Source: Deroplatys truncata
Lineage: Eukaryota; Arthropoda; Insecta; Mantodea; Mantidae
Reading direction: 5' to 3'
Assembly: GCA_030765065.1 (NCBI GenBank)
Contig: CM060977.1
Coordinates: forward strand, 97,109,795-97,173,794
Length of the DNA stretch: 64,000 nucleotides
A program made the position numbers and the translations under genes. Under the pieces are notes generated by a model. That model was given only the letters and a program-made list of their open reading frames with translations. It made no database searches and was not told where the DNA came from. Below are positions 34,441 through 46,489 of this stretch, piece after piece (the stretch's first letter is position 1; every line of letters starts with the position of its first letter).

Positions 34441-35789
34441 AAATGTGTAAAGAAGGTATTTCTTAAGTGTTCTAGTATGCCTCCGCGGCCAATAATTCAT
34501 AATTGGTAGTTTTCTGGTTGCCACCGCGCCATCGTTACTCTCCAACAACGTTTGGACCCCTTTTTAGGAACGCCTTCAGGCGTGAACTGACAATTTCAAT
34601 TAGTGGTGAAATAATTATTTCACGATTAAGAGTTCCAACATCTTGGTAATAAATGGGACGATTGCAGTACGTCTGCAAATTACCATTTCAAGTATTACAC
34701 TCCTACATTTGAATACTGTAAGCTATTTGATAATGTGGAATCATTTCAGCATTAGTAATAACTGTAATAACAAACATCTATCTATCACATATATTCTATA
34801 CATACGTTGACTTTGTAAATTAATTTACACATTAATCTTATAAGGTCGGTCTAAGAGTAACACTCCCATCAAAACACTCAGACTCAACAATTACGCAAAA
34901 ATACTAAATTCTAAAATTACTTCCTTAATAGCCAAAATATTTTCAAAATATTCATCGATTTCACAACAATTGGCTGTTCTAAGTTCATAGCCACCTATAT
35001 CTTTCAGACAAGTACAAGAAAGTGTTTATTTACCATTGGTACGTTGTTGGTAACCATAAAAAATAACGGCACCACAACCCTCAAGTTATTATATGGTAAT
35101 TTCGCAAGTAAATAAACAAATAAATAAGATATGTTATACCTACATCACTCAGGTAGCTAATTTATAAAACCAGGGCGTACATTCCAGATTTTTACATTTA
35201 TTTAAAACATTTTGTATTTTCAATAGAAAATCATTTTACTGATTGCAAAACTTAAAACAAACTATTAAGGGAAAGTAAAGAAAAGTAAATAAGAAGTAAA
35301 ATAAAGTAAATAAAGTAGTAAAATTAAAAAATGAATAAAAAGTAAATCAGTTAAAAATAGAAATAAAATAACAAACAAATTGTAACTCCAAATACAAAGT
35401 TAATAAATGCAAATAAATTAATAATTATTAATATATAAATTTAAAATATTTAAAAAAACACAATTTTTACAAAGATTTCCTTAAAAATATCTTAAATTAA
35501 GCACAATTAAGAGAAAAAATATATAAATGTTCCACAATTATTAAACGCAATTAACATATACAAAAACACAATTTATTTACATATAGCCTTGTAAATATAC
35601 TCACATCCATATAACATTCACCCTTAAGATATATGTATAACACATCCGCATCCATTCACGTAGTGAAACAAATAAAATTACATTTTTTAAATTACATTCC
35701 TACATCCTGCTATATGTTCTAAATCTTATCATAAAATCACACACTCAATCCTCCTTACTCACACAAACATATAAAACAAATATGTACAT
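34441..35789. other. AT-rich region without features
   Basis: Very AT-rich. 35260-35460 is a purine-biased low-complexity tract built on AAGTAAA-type units. No coding signal is visible. Confidence 0.45.
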
Positions 35790-36390
35790 ATACCGCGTGA
35801 GTCTTCTCATCCTGCGGATTGGTAACTAGGCAACCCTTCATTTAACAAAAGAAGCGAAATGCAGGTGCTGACACCGCATTCCCAGCCGCTAAATAGGGTT
35901 AAAGTGGTGCTTCTTGTTAACGTGCTCTAGTACCGCAATGGTTAACATGCAGGTAGGTCATGCTGAAGGTCGGAAGTTCAAATCACGCCTGCCAATAAAT
36001 GGGTGTTTTATTAATTTCTTGCATTTATTTATAATGTTTATTAAAGCATATTCTAACAAGTAACAATTTGTGTTTCAATGAAATTCACACAGTTAAAGTA
36101 ATTAAGTGAAATAGCACTGCGTTGCCAAACTATCAGTTCTCGTTAAATTTTCTAAACATAAAAAGTACCTTCAAGTGGTGGTATTTGAAACTGGAACCTT
36201 CACCACTGAAGGCCAACGCGGACAGTGTTGCGCTGTATGTGCAAATCACTGCACATATACCGGTGCAAAGCAATCATTTCGGCCGAAATTCAGACGACGC
36301 GATGCAGTGGACAGTGTTTACGGCATAGTCTGTACAACGCCGCGACAGCATAACTTCTCAATCCGCAGGTTAAGAAGACTCGCCCGGTAT
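35790..36390. mobile_element. 0.6 kb TIR element carrying a tRNA-like segment
   Basis: ATACCGCGTGAGTCTTCTCA at 35790 onward matches the reverse complement of 36359-36390, giving inverted ends of 32 bases with about 28 matches. The interior is GC-richer on the right and contains A- and B-box-like motifs at 35932-35986. A 76-codon frame crosses the right half without known homology. The size and absence of transposase suggest a MITE; the superfamily is unknown. Confidence 0.65.
35932..35986 (+). other. tRNA-like A and B boxes
   Basis: ACCGCAATGGTTAACATGC resembles an A-box/D-arm region and GTTCAAATCAC resembles a B box. Spacing is tRNA-like but the cloverleaf was not confirmed. Confidence 0.35.
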
Positions 36391-37050
36391 AATAATAACT
36401 CCTAAGTCTTACATTTAATTCACTTCTACCGCTTAACAAGCATTCCAATTATTATTCACATCAATAACTATATTTAACTTCCCTATTGATTTAGAATTTC
36501 CGCTTTAAAACTATAATACCAAACTTTTTTTTACGATAATGTTACTATTAACATTTCTCAATAATTAAATAACAAACCTAAATGTTTACAATTACATAAA
36601 CTAAAGTGTCATTTACCTGTATGCATATTTTCTCATTTTTCCTCGAATATACATTTTAATTAACTATTCATTTGAACTCTTTAAGTATGTATATAATTAT
36701 TTAATACCAAAGTTTTAACTACAAAATCATAAAACTCACTTTTCAATAATATAATTTATATTATTCAAATTCATATTATAGCACTTCCCTCTCTCCTTTT
36801 CTCTCTATCTGTTTTTTTCACGAATCTAATGTGTAGCTTTTTTGTCGAAATGAGCATTCAAGATTTGTGGTGCACGTTAGATTTAAAATTGCAAAATATT
36901 TCCATAGTTCGCCGGTAATTTCATTCCAATTTATCCTACCTACTATGTTACAATGCATCTCTAGTTCGTTACATTTAGTGCTGGCCTATTATTGCAAGGG
37001 GCTTTGGAGTTAGTATGTAGTCAGGAAATGGGGCACAAACAGAACATCTT
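36391..37050. other. No recognisable feature
   Basis: AT-rich sequence with no supportable gene or repeat. Confidence 0.4.
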
Positions 37051-37057
37051 ATGACAC

Positions 37058-37200
37058 TACTTTCAAGCGTAAAGTGATTCTTTATGCTGAAAAAATGGTA
37101 ACGAAAGACAGGAAGAGAATTCAATGTGGTGAAGAGAAACATTTGCTTATGGCGGCAACATAAATTGGCATTGTTTGCAACTAAAGCTATCAGAAAGGTA
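37058..37200 (+). pseudogene. Psq/Brk-like helix-turn-helix relic
   Basis: One frame reads FKRKVILYAEK and, after a frameshift, GREFNVVKRNICLWRQH then KLALFATKAIRK. This matches the layout FKxKVIxYAExxGNRxAxREFxVxExxIRxWRKQ found in Brinker/Pipsqueak-type DNA-binding domains and at the N-terminus of pogo-like transposases. Only the DNA-binding domain is seen; no DDE core follows before the LINE fragment at 37520. It is a broken fragment, and a transposon origin is more likely than a host gene. Confidence 0.5.
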
Positions 37201-37519
37201 ATTATAATACTGGCAGTATAACTTCATTTCAAGTGCTTACCTATGTAACCTATGTATTTTATGTGTCACGTAACAGTAAACCGTTTATGTCATCGATGCT
37301 TATTTGATAAATGCATTAAATATCTTATCTAAAGTGTTAATTTGTGCCATAAAATATATAGTTAGAGATTTGTATTATACAACAACAATTAAGGATATAC
37401 ATGTATCTATGTTTGTAACCCTTATGAGTCTCATATATGGGAGGATTGCTATATATAACAATTATAGACTGAAAAAAATTAAAGGCCAAAAGTATAACTG
37501 ACGCCTACCTATACTAGCA

Positions 37520-38010
37520 CGTGAAGTTTCGCCCAAAGGGCATTCCTCTGCACGCTATCAAAGCCGTTTTGAAATCCACAAAAGCATAATAAAGTTTTCC
37601 CCTCTTTCTATTCAAATTTGAATCGATTAACGTTTTTAATACGAAAATATCGTCTGCAGTAGAAAACCCTTCCCTGAAACCCGCCTGAAATTTAGAAATT
37701 ATATCTAACTCTTTTACCCAACCCCTTAACCGGTCATAGATAATTTTGCAATATAGCTTACCCAGTATAGATAACAGTGCAATTCCTCTATAATTTTCTG
37801 GTTGTTGAGTGCTGCCCTTACTCTTAAATATTGGCTAAATAATTGTGTTGTCCAAACTTCAGGATACTTCTCTCCGTTAAATAATTTGTTAAAGACTACT
37901 CGCAGGAGGTCTAATATTTCAGGAACTTCTATGGAGATTTAACAAATTCGCTCGGAATTACTTCTTTTCTGGTGCTTTGTGATTCTTTAAGCTTTTTATT
38001 GCCCGAACAA
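37520..38010 (-). pseudogene. LINE reverse-transcriptase fragment, reverse
   Basis: The minus strand, read across several frames, gives FNKLFNGEKYPEVWTT, ALNNQKIIEELHCYLYW (normally xxPxNYRGIALLSxxxK), FQAGFREGFST-like text and YAFVDFKTALI. These are the fingers and first palm motifs of the same LINE family as 10163-10988, where the matching words are FQAGFREGFSTIDN and FVDFKMAFD. It has several frameshifts and stops and no long open frame. Confidence 0.65.
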
Positions 38011-38807
38011 TTTCCCGTTAGTTATATATTTACAAATGATTTGTGAGAGGAATATTGTGTTTTAGGTACTGTTCAAATATGTCTATGAAAACTCTCAAAT
38101 ACATTTATTTCGAGTTGCAATTTTAAGCGATAGGCTACTAGTTTCATACAAAGAAACTCTACAAATTTGTAGAGAATTCCTGTGTTAGTTCGTTTGGGGG
38201 ATTGGGCAGCAGTTAAAAATGGCGTCAAATTGCAATATTCCACTAATAAGTATATTCCATACTAGAGCTCGAATTCTGCTACGCAAACCTTCATATCCAA
38301 TGTCCACTCGGAATGTTGCTTGTTAAGGTTACAGTTGGAGAAACTTTATTCCCTGTTTTGATATTGCAGTGCATGCTAATAATAACAACAGATAGATGCA
38401 TATCAGTATTGATGCACGAAAATGTAACAAAGAAATACTGCTAGCGCCCTTCTTTGGTAGAGCAAACGTACTAGGTAAACATTTTCTATTTCAAACTCAG
38501 TTGTTACGGTAAACGGCGACATCTCGAGCGCGACTATTAAATCAATCGCACTCCATAATCTTTCCACTGTAGGCGTTAGATGGCAATGCTTTCGCAGCTT
38601 GCGCGACACCACTTCGCAGTTCCATCTTCTACTCGCTAGGTGGTAGAGTATGGCAGTTAAGGTCCTCAACATTGTAATTCTTTCCGTAAGGGTTAGGCTT
38701 TCGACCGCTAGATTGCACCCCTTGTTTCAGCATTTCTATTCAGTCAATCGTTCGTTGTGACGCTCGAGTACCAATCTTCACCTCATCAGGATGCAAGCAA
38801 TTGTTAC
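38011..38807. other. No recognisable feature
   Basis: An 89-codon minus frame at 38403-38672 has no recognised homology. The block 38510-38700 is GC-richer than its flanks. Confidence 0.35.
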
Positions 38808-39045
38808 TTTTTCTACTACATATAGTAAGTAAGGAAACTATTGTATATCAAATTTTGTAGTATTGTATACTACTCACAAATTCGATAGCGACGTTTCATC
38901 GAAAATAAATGTTTTGAGGCCGCCTGAATCCAACAAATATGTAGGAGTGTATATTATCACAAATTCAGTACTTTGCAAAGTATTGCAACACGAACATTTT
39001 CCAGAAAATTTCCCAACCCATTTAAGCTTTAAATGGAACATTTTT
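38808..39045 (+). repeat. Rep-A, heavily shortened copy
   Basis: Has a 5' end (ACTTTTTCTACTACATATAG) and ATTCGATAGCGACGTTTCATC, then jumps to CATTTAAGCTTTAAATGGAAC, where a new copy begins. Confidence 0.7.
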
Positions 39046-39945
39046 TTACTTTCTCTACTACGTACAGTAAGTAGGGGAAGTATTGCATTCCACCCAAAAA
39101 TTCGATACCGAGATTTCACTGGAAATACATGTTTTGAGACCTCCTGAATCCAAAAAAAGCATTTTTAGAAACATGTCCGTGTGTGTGTCTGTGTGTGTGT
39201 CTGTGTGTCTGTGTGTGTGTCTGTGTGTGTGTCTGTGTGTCTGTGAACAGCATATCTCAAAAACGAACAGTCGGATAAACACCAAACCTGGTATTTAGGT
39301 TCAGTATCTTCCAGAGATGCGACACGAAGGTTTTCAAGAAAATCCCCTCACCCCAGACTACCCTTTACATGGAATATTTTTCGAAAATTTTAATTTTCTC
39401 AAAAATGGCTCTAACGATTTTGATGAAAATATCATATGTTTAAGATAAAGTCATGAGAAATGAAATGTATATCTCGAATTTTCTGGGAATGTCTCCAAAA
39501 GTATTCTTCATTGTGAACGACTTTTGCATAACTGGTAAACCATAAGAGATAGACAAAATTTTACTTTACAAAAAATGTAGATCGCGTTGAAATACACAAC
39601 TTATGTCATATACATTTCTTTTGTTGAGTGAACCGTTTTCGAGATATTGCTTGTTATTTCCTTAAATTTTCCAATACTTATACTTTTTCTCAAATTCGTT
39701 ATTCATTTTTTTATGTCCTAGACATGCAAAGAGAATGGAATGCGCCGCATAGGAACCAGCGTTAAAATATTTGACTATCGCTTAAAAGCTACCATATTCC
39801 CCTCGCATCTACAAGAAAATTAGCAATAAGATTGACATCTCGATATCTCGATTAACATGAAGCATTTGGAGAATAGGCGTTTGCAAAAATAGATTGTACA
39901 AGAGTAGAGAAAGTCATGTGAGTGTAACACATCAGATTTTTTTTT
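39046..39945 (+). repeat. Rep-A, best full-length copy
   Basis: This is the reference copy, about 900 bp. Order of landmarks: TTTACTTTCTCTACTACG, a partly inverted partner AAGTAGGGGAAGTA, ATTCGATACCGAGATTTCAC, CATGTTTTGAGACC, a GT/CTGTGT tract (39178-39243), GAACAGCATATCTCAAAAACG, GTCGGATAAACACC, GATGCGACACGAAGG, ATGGCTCTAACGATTTTGAT, GAATTTTCTGGGAATGTC, CATGCAAAGAGAATGG, and the end GTAGAGAAAGTCATGTGAG plus ACACATCAGA. The 3' GTAGAGAAAGT is the inverse of the 5' ACTTTCTCTAC, giving 11-base inverted ends. No coding frame is conserved between copies. I know no named family to place it in. Confidence 0.9.
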
Positions 39946-39957
39946 TTGAAATTCTCG

Positions 39958-40595
39958 ATTTTTACTTTCCTTACTCTTATAGTAAGAAGATGAAGTATTG
40001 CATTTCATCCAAAAATTCGATACCGAGATGTCACTGTAAATACATGTTTTTGAGGTGCCCTGAATTAAAATAAAGCACTTCTGGAAACACGTCCGTATGT
40101 GTATGTCTGTGTGTCCGCCTGTCTGTCTGCCTGTGAGGAGCATAACTCAAAAACGAAAAGTCCGATAAATACCAAACTTCGTATTTGAGTTTAGTATGTT
40201 CCAAGGATGCTATTCGCAGACTTTTAAGAAAGTTCATTCACCCGAGGCTACCCTTTACATGGAATCTTTTTCGAAAATTTTGATTTTCTCTCAAAATGGC
40301 TCTAACTACTTTTATTAAAATATAATACGTGTAAGATATTTTATGGAAAATTAAATTTATATCTTGAATTTTCTGGGAATCTTTCCAGTCCTCCTCTGCA
40401 TTCTGAATGACATTCGCATAGCTGCTAAACTGTAAGAGATAGATAAAAGTTTACTACACAAAATATGTAGATGTCGTTAAAACACACAATTTATGTCACA
40501 CATATTTTTTCTTTGTTCGAGTGAACCATTTCCAAGATATTCTTGTTATTTGTTTCAATGTTTCAACACTTATACTTCTTCAAATGGGAATTCGT
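39958..40595 (+). repeat. Rep-A copy ending at ATTCGTT
   Basis: Starts TTTACTTTCCTTACTC and runs through GTCCGCCTGTCTGTCTG to GGGAATTCGTTATTT, where the next copy starts. The 3' 200 bases are missing. Confidence 0.85.
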
Positions 40596-40599
40596 TATT

Positions 40600-41345
40600 T
40601 TTACTTTCTCTACTATGTATAATAAGTAGAGGAAGTATGGCATTTCACTCCAATATTCGATAGCGAGATTTCACAGGAAATACATGTTTTGAGGCCCTCT
40701 GTCCGTGTGTGTGTGTCTGTGAACAGCATAACTCAGAAACGAACAGTCGGATAAACACCAAACTTGGTATTAAGGTTCAGTATCTTCCAGAGACGCGAAA
40801 CGAAGGTTTTCAAGAAAATCCCCCCACCCCAGATTACCCTTTACATGGAACATTTTTCGAAAATTTTAATTTTTTCAAAAATGGCTAACAATTTTAAGAC
40901 ATTTTTATGGCAAATGAATTGTATATTTCGAATTTTCTGGGAATGTCTCCAAAAGTATTCTTCATTGTGGATGACTTTTGCCTAACTGGTAAACCATAGA
41001 CAAGCTTTTACTGCACAAAAAATGTAGATCGCGTTAAAATACGATTTATGTCATACATTTTTTATTGAGTGAACCATTTTCTAGATATTGCTTGTTATTC
41101 CCTTAAATTTTCCAATACTTATTTCCATATTTCCCTTGCAAATACAAAACAAGGTAAACATAGTAGGCCTTAAGCAATAGTCAAATATTTTTAGAACTTG
41201 TGTACAATGTACTTCTCTTTGCATGTCAAAAGATCGCTTCTAAAAATGTTTATCTCGATTGATATGGAATAGATGGAGAATAAGAGTTTGTAAAAATAGT
41301 TTTTACAAGAGTACAGGAAGTCATGGGAGTGTAACACATCGGAAT
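40600..41345 (+). repeat. Rep-A copy
   Basis: Starts TTTACTTTCTCTACTATG and ends with AAGTCATGGGAGTGTAACAC. It is somewhat shortened in its 3' half. Confidence 0.85.
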
Positions 41346-41600
41346 TTTTTTATGTCCTGGACATGCAAAGAGAATGAAAAGCTTCACGTAGCAACCAGCT
41401 CTAAAAGATTTGACTATCGCTTAAAGCCTACCATATTCCCTTGGGCCTACAAGAACATTAGCTATAAGATGGTTTCTGCAAATGTTTATCTCGATTAATA
41501 TGAAGTAGATGGAGAATAAGGGTTTGTAAAAATAGTTTGTACAAGAGTACATGTCATGCGAGTCATGAAGTCATGTGAGTGTAACACATCAGATTTTTTT
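41346..41600 (+). repeat. Extra Rep-A 3' end
   Basis: A second run of the 3'-terminal 230 bases (from TATGTCCTGGACATGCAAAG) follows the previous copy directly, ending AGTCATGTGAGTGTAACAC. The CATGCGAGTCATGAAGTCATG text shows a further short duplication. Confidence 0.8.
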
Positions 41601-42352
41601 AAAAAATGGCTTTACGATTTTAATTAAAGCACCATATATTAAATACATTTACATGAGAATAAAATGTATACCTAGAATTTTCTGGGAATATGCTGTGTAG
41701 TCCTTTCATTCGGAAACAATTTTTCAGAATCTCGTATAACTGGTAAACGTTAACTATAGATAAAGGCCATCATAAATTTACAAGATTATCGCTTCTTAAT
41801 TGTACAAATTGTTCAATACCTCGTCCAGTTCTTAAAACAATTGACTATTGCTATTCCGTTTGTAAGTATACCAAAATGTGTAATGTAGCTATTTCTGCAG
41901 AACTTTATCTCGATTAAAATGAACTATATAGAAAATAATCTTTCGTAAGAATAGATTTTAGAGAACTTCGTGTAAATGTAATGCATTTCTTCCCACTCCT
42001 TCTCTAACAGCTGCTTATAGTAGATAGAGGAGATACTACATTGCCGTTTATGAAAATTGCAATACCAAGAAAGAATTTCCCGAATAGCTTCAAACTTGGT
42101 GGAAGTGTGAAGAGTGTGCAAGCAATAAGTGATTGGGTTTGCAGAGAATTGGGGTACACGTAAGCCGAGCAGAGCCCTCTCGTGTCGGTCCGACAAGTTC
42201 AGTGTTGCGCCCAGTCTAGTCATCTGTAATGTAACTATTTCGGAAGTATTTATCTCGACTATAATAAAGAGGAAAAATAAGCTAAAATAGTTTGTATATC
42301 CACAATAAGCGATAGGAAGTAGAGATAGTCATGTGCATTTAATACCTCAGAT
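41601..42352 (+). repeat. Rep-A 3' halves with an unknown insert
   Basis: 41601-41985 is the 3' half of an AAGGCCAG-type copy starting at AAATGGCTTTACGATTTT. 41990-42235 is GC-richer DNA not found elsewhere in the window. 42236-42352 repeats the last 115 bases of Rep-A (AGCGATAGGAAGTAGAGATAG). Confidence 0.65.
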
Positions 42353-43170
42353 TTTACTTTCTCTACCATGTACATATTAGGTAGAAAGAAACTGCATTCC
42401 ATCCAAAAATTCGATACTGAGTTTTCACAAAAATACAGGTTTTGAGGACCGTTGAATCTAAAAGAACATATTTAGAAAAAGGACCGTGTGACTGTGAATA
42501 GCATAAATCAAAAATTAAACTTGGTAGTCACCTTCTTTAACTTCCAAAGATACCACACAAAGATTTTCAAGAAAATATCCCACACAAAACTACCCTTTAC
42601 ATGGAAACGTTTTTGAAATGTTGATTTTCTGATAAATAGCTATAACGATTTGATTAAAACACCATATATTAAAGATATTTAGATGACAAATAAAACGTGT
42701 ATCATGAGTTTTCCGAAAATAGTCTCTGAAGTTCCCTCAATTCGGAAGCAATTTTATATAACCTTGTATAACTGATAAACTGTAAGCGATAGATAATGTA
42801 CATCTCTTCAAAACACAGACTTTAAGTGGAATAATTCTTTCTGTGGCTTCAGCCACTTCCAAGATATTCGTTATTAATGGTCAGAATTGTTCAATAATTG
42901 ATCATTATTTTCAAGTCCTATCGATTTTCAACTGTTCCTCGCGACGTCATGGAAATTGCATGGAATTTTAAGGCCAGGGTTTAGCGTCAAGTTCTTAAAC
43001 ATTTGACTGTCCGTATTCACTTTATATGTATAACTAAATGTGCAATGCAATTATTTCCGAAAGGTTTATCTAGATTATAATGTAATAAAAATATCCTTAG
43101 GTGGATATATTTTACATACCCACAATAAGCAAGAGAGAGTAGAGGTAGTTATGTGAATTTAACAAATCAG
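42353..43170 (+). repeat. Rep-A full copy (AAGGCCAG subfamily)
   Basis: Starts TTTACTTTCTCTACCATG and ends with GAGAGTAGAGGTAGTTATGTG. The GT tract is nearly absent here (GACCGTGTGACTGTGAATAG). Confidence 0.85.
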
Positions 43171-43469
43171 TCTTTTTATATAGATTCTTAAAACGCTATC
43201 CTTCTATTTCCTTGAAATTAATTAAGATAAACGTTTGCAGAAATGGTTTCATTACACATTTTGTTATAGGTAGAAAGGGTCGTTATATACTGTCGTTGAA
43301 ATTCTTTGCTGTTACATGACATCGCGTGAGACAAATGAGGTGCAGGAATAGATGTGATAAAGTATTCTGAAATTTCAACGAATAATAAACGACATCGAAA
43401 TAGCAAATGCTGCAAAAGAGCTATTGTGAATAAAATGTGCGTTTTATGGAGATGTAATTATTTTGGTTT
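43171..43469. other. Spacer with a short reversed Rep-A piece
   Basis: 43195-43275 is reverse Rep-A text (GTTTGCAGAAATGG, ATTTTGTTATAGGTAG). The remainder is unassigned. Confidence 0.5.
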
Positions 43470-44160
43470 CTCCCTACGTATAATAAGTATGGGAAGTATG
43501 TGTTACATTCCACCCAAAAATGCGATACCGAGATTTCACCGGAAACACGTGTTTTCAGGCCCGCTGAATCGAAATAAAGCATTTTGGGGGAAATGTCCGT
43601 GTATGTGTCTGTGTGTGTGTCTGTAAACAGCTTATATAAGAAACGAAAAGTCGGATAAATACTTCAAATCTAGGTTCAATACCTTCCAAAGATGTGACAC
43701 CAAGATTTTTAACAAAATTATCCCACCCCAAACTACACTTTACATGGAACAAGTTTGGAAGTTTTTGATTTTCTAAAATTAGGCACAAACAGTTTTGTTT
43801 AAAATACCACGTATGAAAGATATTTAAAGGAAAAATAAAATACATACGTATCTTGAATTTTCGGGGAATAAAATAGAAATCCTCTCATTCGAAAGAAGTT
43901 TTGTATAATCTTGTCTAACTGATAAACGATATACGTAAACGTACCACAAGAAAAATGTAGATGTCTTTAAATCACACCGTTTGTTTAGAATTGCTTTTCT
44001 TGTGGTACAAGCCGTTTCTGAGGTGTTACTTATTAATGGTTCGAATTGTTCAAACTGTTAAGTCCTTTCAACATTCAATTGTTTCTCGCGATTGCATGGA
44101 AACAATATGGAATTTTAACGTCAACATATAGCGTCCAGTCTTAAACACTTGACTATCGCT
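43470..44160 (+). repeat. Rep-A copy without 3' end
   Basis: Starts TCTCCCTACGTATAATAAG and reaches CTTGACTATCGCTGC. It then meets reversed Rep-A text. Confidence 0.8.
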
Positions 44161-44228
44161 GCACTTTTTGTGTTTCCGGTGAAATCTGGGTATCAATTTT
44201 TTGGTTGAAATCCTCTCTACCTTTTATA
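44161..44228 (-). repeat. Rep-A 5' end, reverse
   Basis: TTTCCGGTGAAATCTGGGTA and CTCTCTACC are the reversed first bases of Rep-A. The LTR at 44229 begins just inside this end. Confidence 0.65.
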
Positions 44229-45127
44229 TGAGGCAGTATTTTTAACACAAATGATTTCAGTCCAATTCTATAATATATAAATACAATAACACCCCGCCTT
44301 AAAGCAATATGTGTAAGTAACAATATATAAAAAGTGTATATTACAGTCATTGTAAATGTTTATATTATTGTACACATGTTCAATAATGTTATGCGAATAT
44401 ATTACGTAATTTAATAATGTAGGAGCTGTGAGAATAATAGGTTAAAGGTTGCTAACAATGAGGTAACCTTGAGGCAATAATGAATTTGAAAATTTAGCAA
44501 TACTACTTGTAATTCTTGGAAGCAATAATGTAATTTTTGAGACAGTTTATAAACCAGAAAAAGCTTTAGTTAAATAAATGTATTCTATTGGATTAGGAAT
44601 AGCCAATCAGAGACTTGAAATACAGAAATTTACAAATTTAGGTGATAGAAATCAAGTCAGTTGCTTGTAGACAGCGCTCATAACTGCACCAGTTGGTTGT
44701 AGACAGTGTTCCTAACCGGACGCGAATGTGTCCTCGAGAAATTTAATACGTATTTTGTGTAAAAAATAGTTTACGTGTTAAAAAGTGCAAGTAATTAATT
44801 TAAAAAATCTCACAGCTCTCTATATCATTGAAGCGTCATTTAAATAGTGTCAAGCATTAATAAATGTAGTGAAGAAGAACTTGAAATCTGTGTAAGCCTA
44901 CATTCTTCAGTCGCACCACAACCCTGCAAAGAGAAACGTGTCTCTAACAATAATACTGACGCAGTCGAGGCAAACTTAAATATATAATATTTAAAGAAAC
45001 AGTCAAATTACAAAGTTAATATTTTTAAACATTTTCTTTGGGGGGGAGGCAAAGCCCACCGGAAAGTACATTTGGGGCGAAGGCTACCGGAAAGCGGGTA
45101 CTATTCGTGCGGTTGCAACGAACTTCA
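44229..45127 (+). mobile_element. LTR of the second family, copy 2
   Basis: Starts TGAGGCAGTATTTTTAACAC and aligns with 17122-18004, with the same internal tandem GGGGCGAAGGC units and the same AGTTCGGCTCCC motif directly after its end. No interior is present. Divergence from copy 1 indicates an old insertion. Confidence 0.65.
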
Positions 45128-45910
45128 AGTTCGGCTCCCAACAGTTGAAAAATAATACAACTTTTTCAAAACTACCTACTGCATATATACGAGTTACAGA
45201 AAGTAAAACGGATATTACATTCCCCAATATCCATTCAAAGGGATGCGAAACATCGGCGGAACGACTGACTTCCCTAACCTCTCCCCGACAGTCTTTCAAA
45301 TTCTGAAATGGTGTATAGCGTATAAACATCCTTTGATGGTGGAAGGATCCACGGTCGGAATGGTCGAGGATTGTTTTAAATAACTATAGTAGATTAAATT
45401 TTAAACCTTTATACCTCCGCTTTGTACCATAGGTATTTAATGACATAAAGGCTACATAATTTTCACATAATGCAGAAATCCTAAGCATATACAACGTTCC
45501 GTATTCCCAGGCCATCAAGTTAACTGCTTTGGAGGAAAGGCATAGGTAGTTCAGCCATCATCGAGAAAAATAATCTTCCCAGTTAATATAAAATATAAGC
45601 TCACTATACGTTAGCGATATTCTCACTTTATGCAATTATTTAACAAGTCCTGCTAATTACAACATAAATAGAAAGGAAATTAAGCGAAACCTTCTTACAT
45701 GATAGTTTTTAAAAGATTTTGGCATCCGGAAACTTCAGTGCATACATCTGTAGAATAATTAGAATAAGGATTATTCAGAGGCTTTTAAACACACACATCT
45801 GTAGTATCGATAAATGTCAATTAAAGAAACAAATACAACCGAATCGATTGTTGCTTTTTAAGAGCTGTTTGCTGAATTGTTACATCATGGCATCTATAAA
45901 CATTACCTAA
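45128..45910. other. No recognisable feature
   Basis: The first 30 bases continue similarity to the region after 18004. The rest is unassigned. Confidence 0.4.
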
Positions 45911-46205
45911 AATAAATTGAGTTTTATTTATGGGCGCTCTTTAACTGCTGTGGTCTTTTAGCGTCCCATTTCATATTGGGCGTGGAAGACCGGAAATGTT
46001 GCTCGGAGGCCTCCTTATCAGACTTGAGGTTCTTTTACGTGACGTAAATCTACGACTCGGGACCATCGGCTTTACTTCCCTTCCGAAGGAAGCCATGCTA
46101 AGGATTTTTACGCTCGAAAGATCCCTCGCCCTCCGCCGAGTTTGAACCCCCGACCTCGGGAAATAGAGGCTAGCACGGTACCAGTAGTCCACGGAGGACG
46201 TCATG
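45911..46205 (-). mobile_element. SINE-beta, reverse
   Basis: On the minus strand: head with TACCGTGCTAGCCTC and B box GGGGGTTCAAACTC, then GGCGAGGGATC, TAAAAATCCTTAGC, GTAAAGCCGATGG, TTTACGTCACGTAAAAGAAC, TCTGATAAGGAGGCC and tail CCATAAATAAAACTCAA. This is the best-preserved member of the family. Confidence 0.85.
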
Positions 46206-46489
46206 TATATTACTTGCAATAAAATGAATCGGCTTTTGTTTTTATGCTCTACGGAGTGCAGCAACCGTTTATATTGAGTAAAGTAACAACTAACTTTACT
46301 CTCCATGGCGTTCTTAACTAAAAATCAAGGACTTCTTCGTAAGCATGTTCTTTTATATCGCCATTGTCTTCGTATTATAAATAGTTTTTAGTCGTTTAGT
46401 AATTTTTCAATGGTGAACGAATTATAAAAATCGGTTGGGTTGTTTTTGAAACTATTCTAATACAAAAACAATATACACACAAAAATGTT

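Noticed and set aside
38403-38672. 89-codon minus-strand frame
   Set aside because: Protein-like composition but no recognised family and no supporting gene structure.
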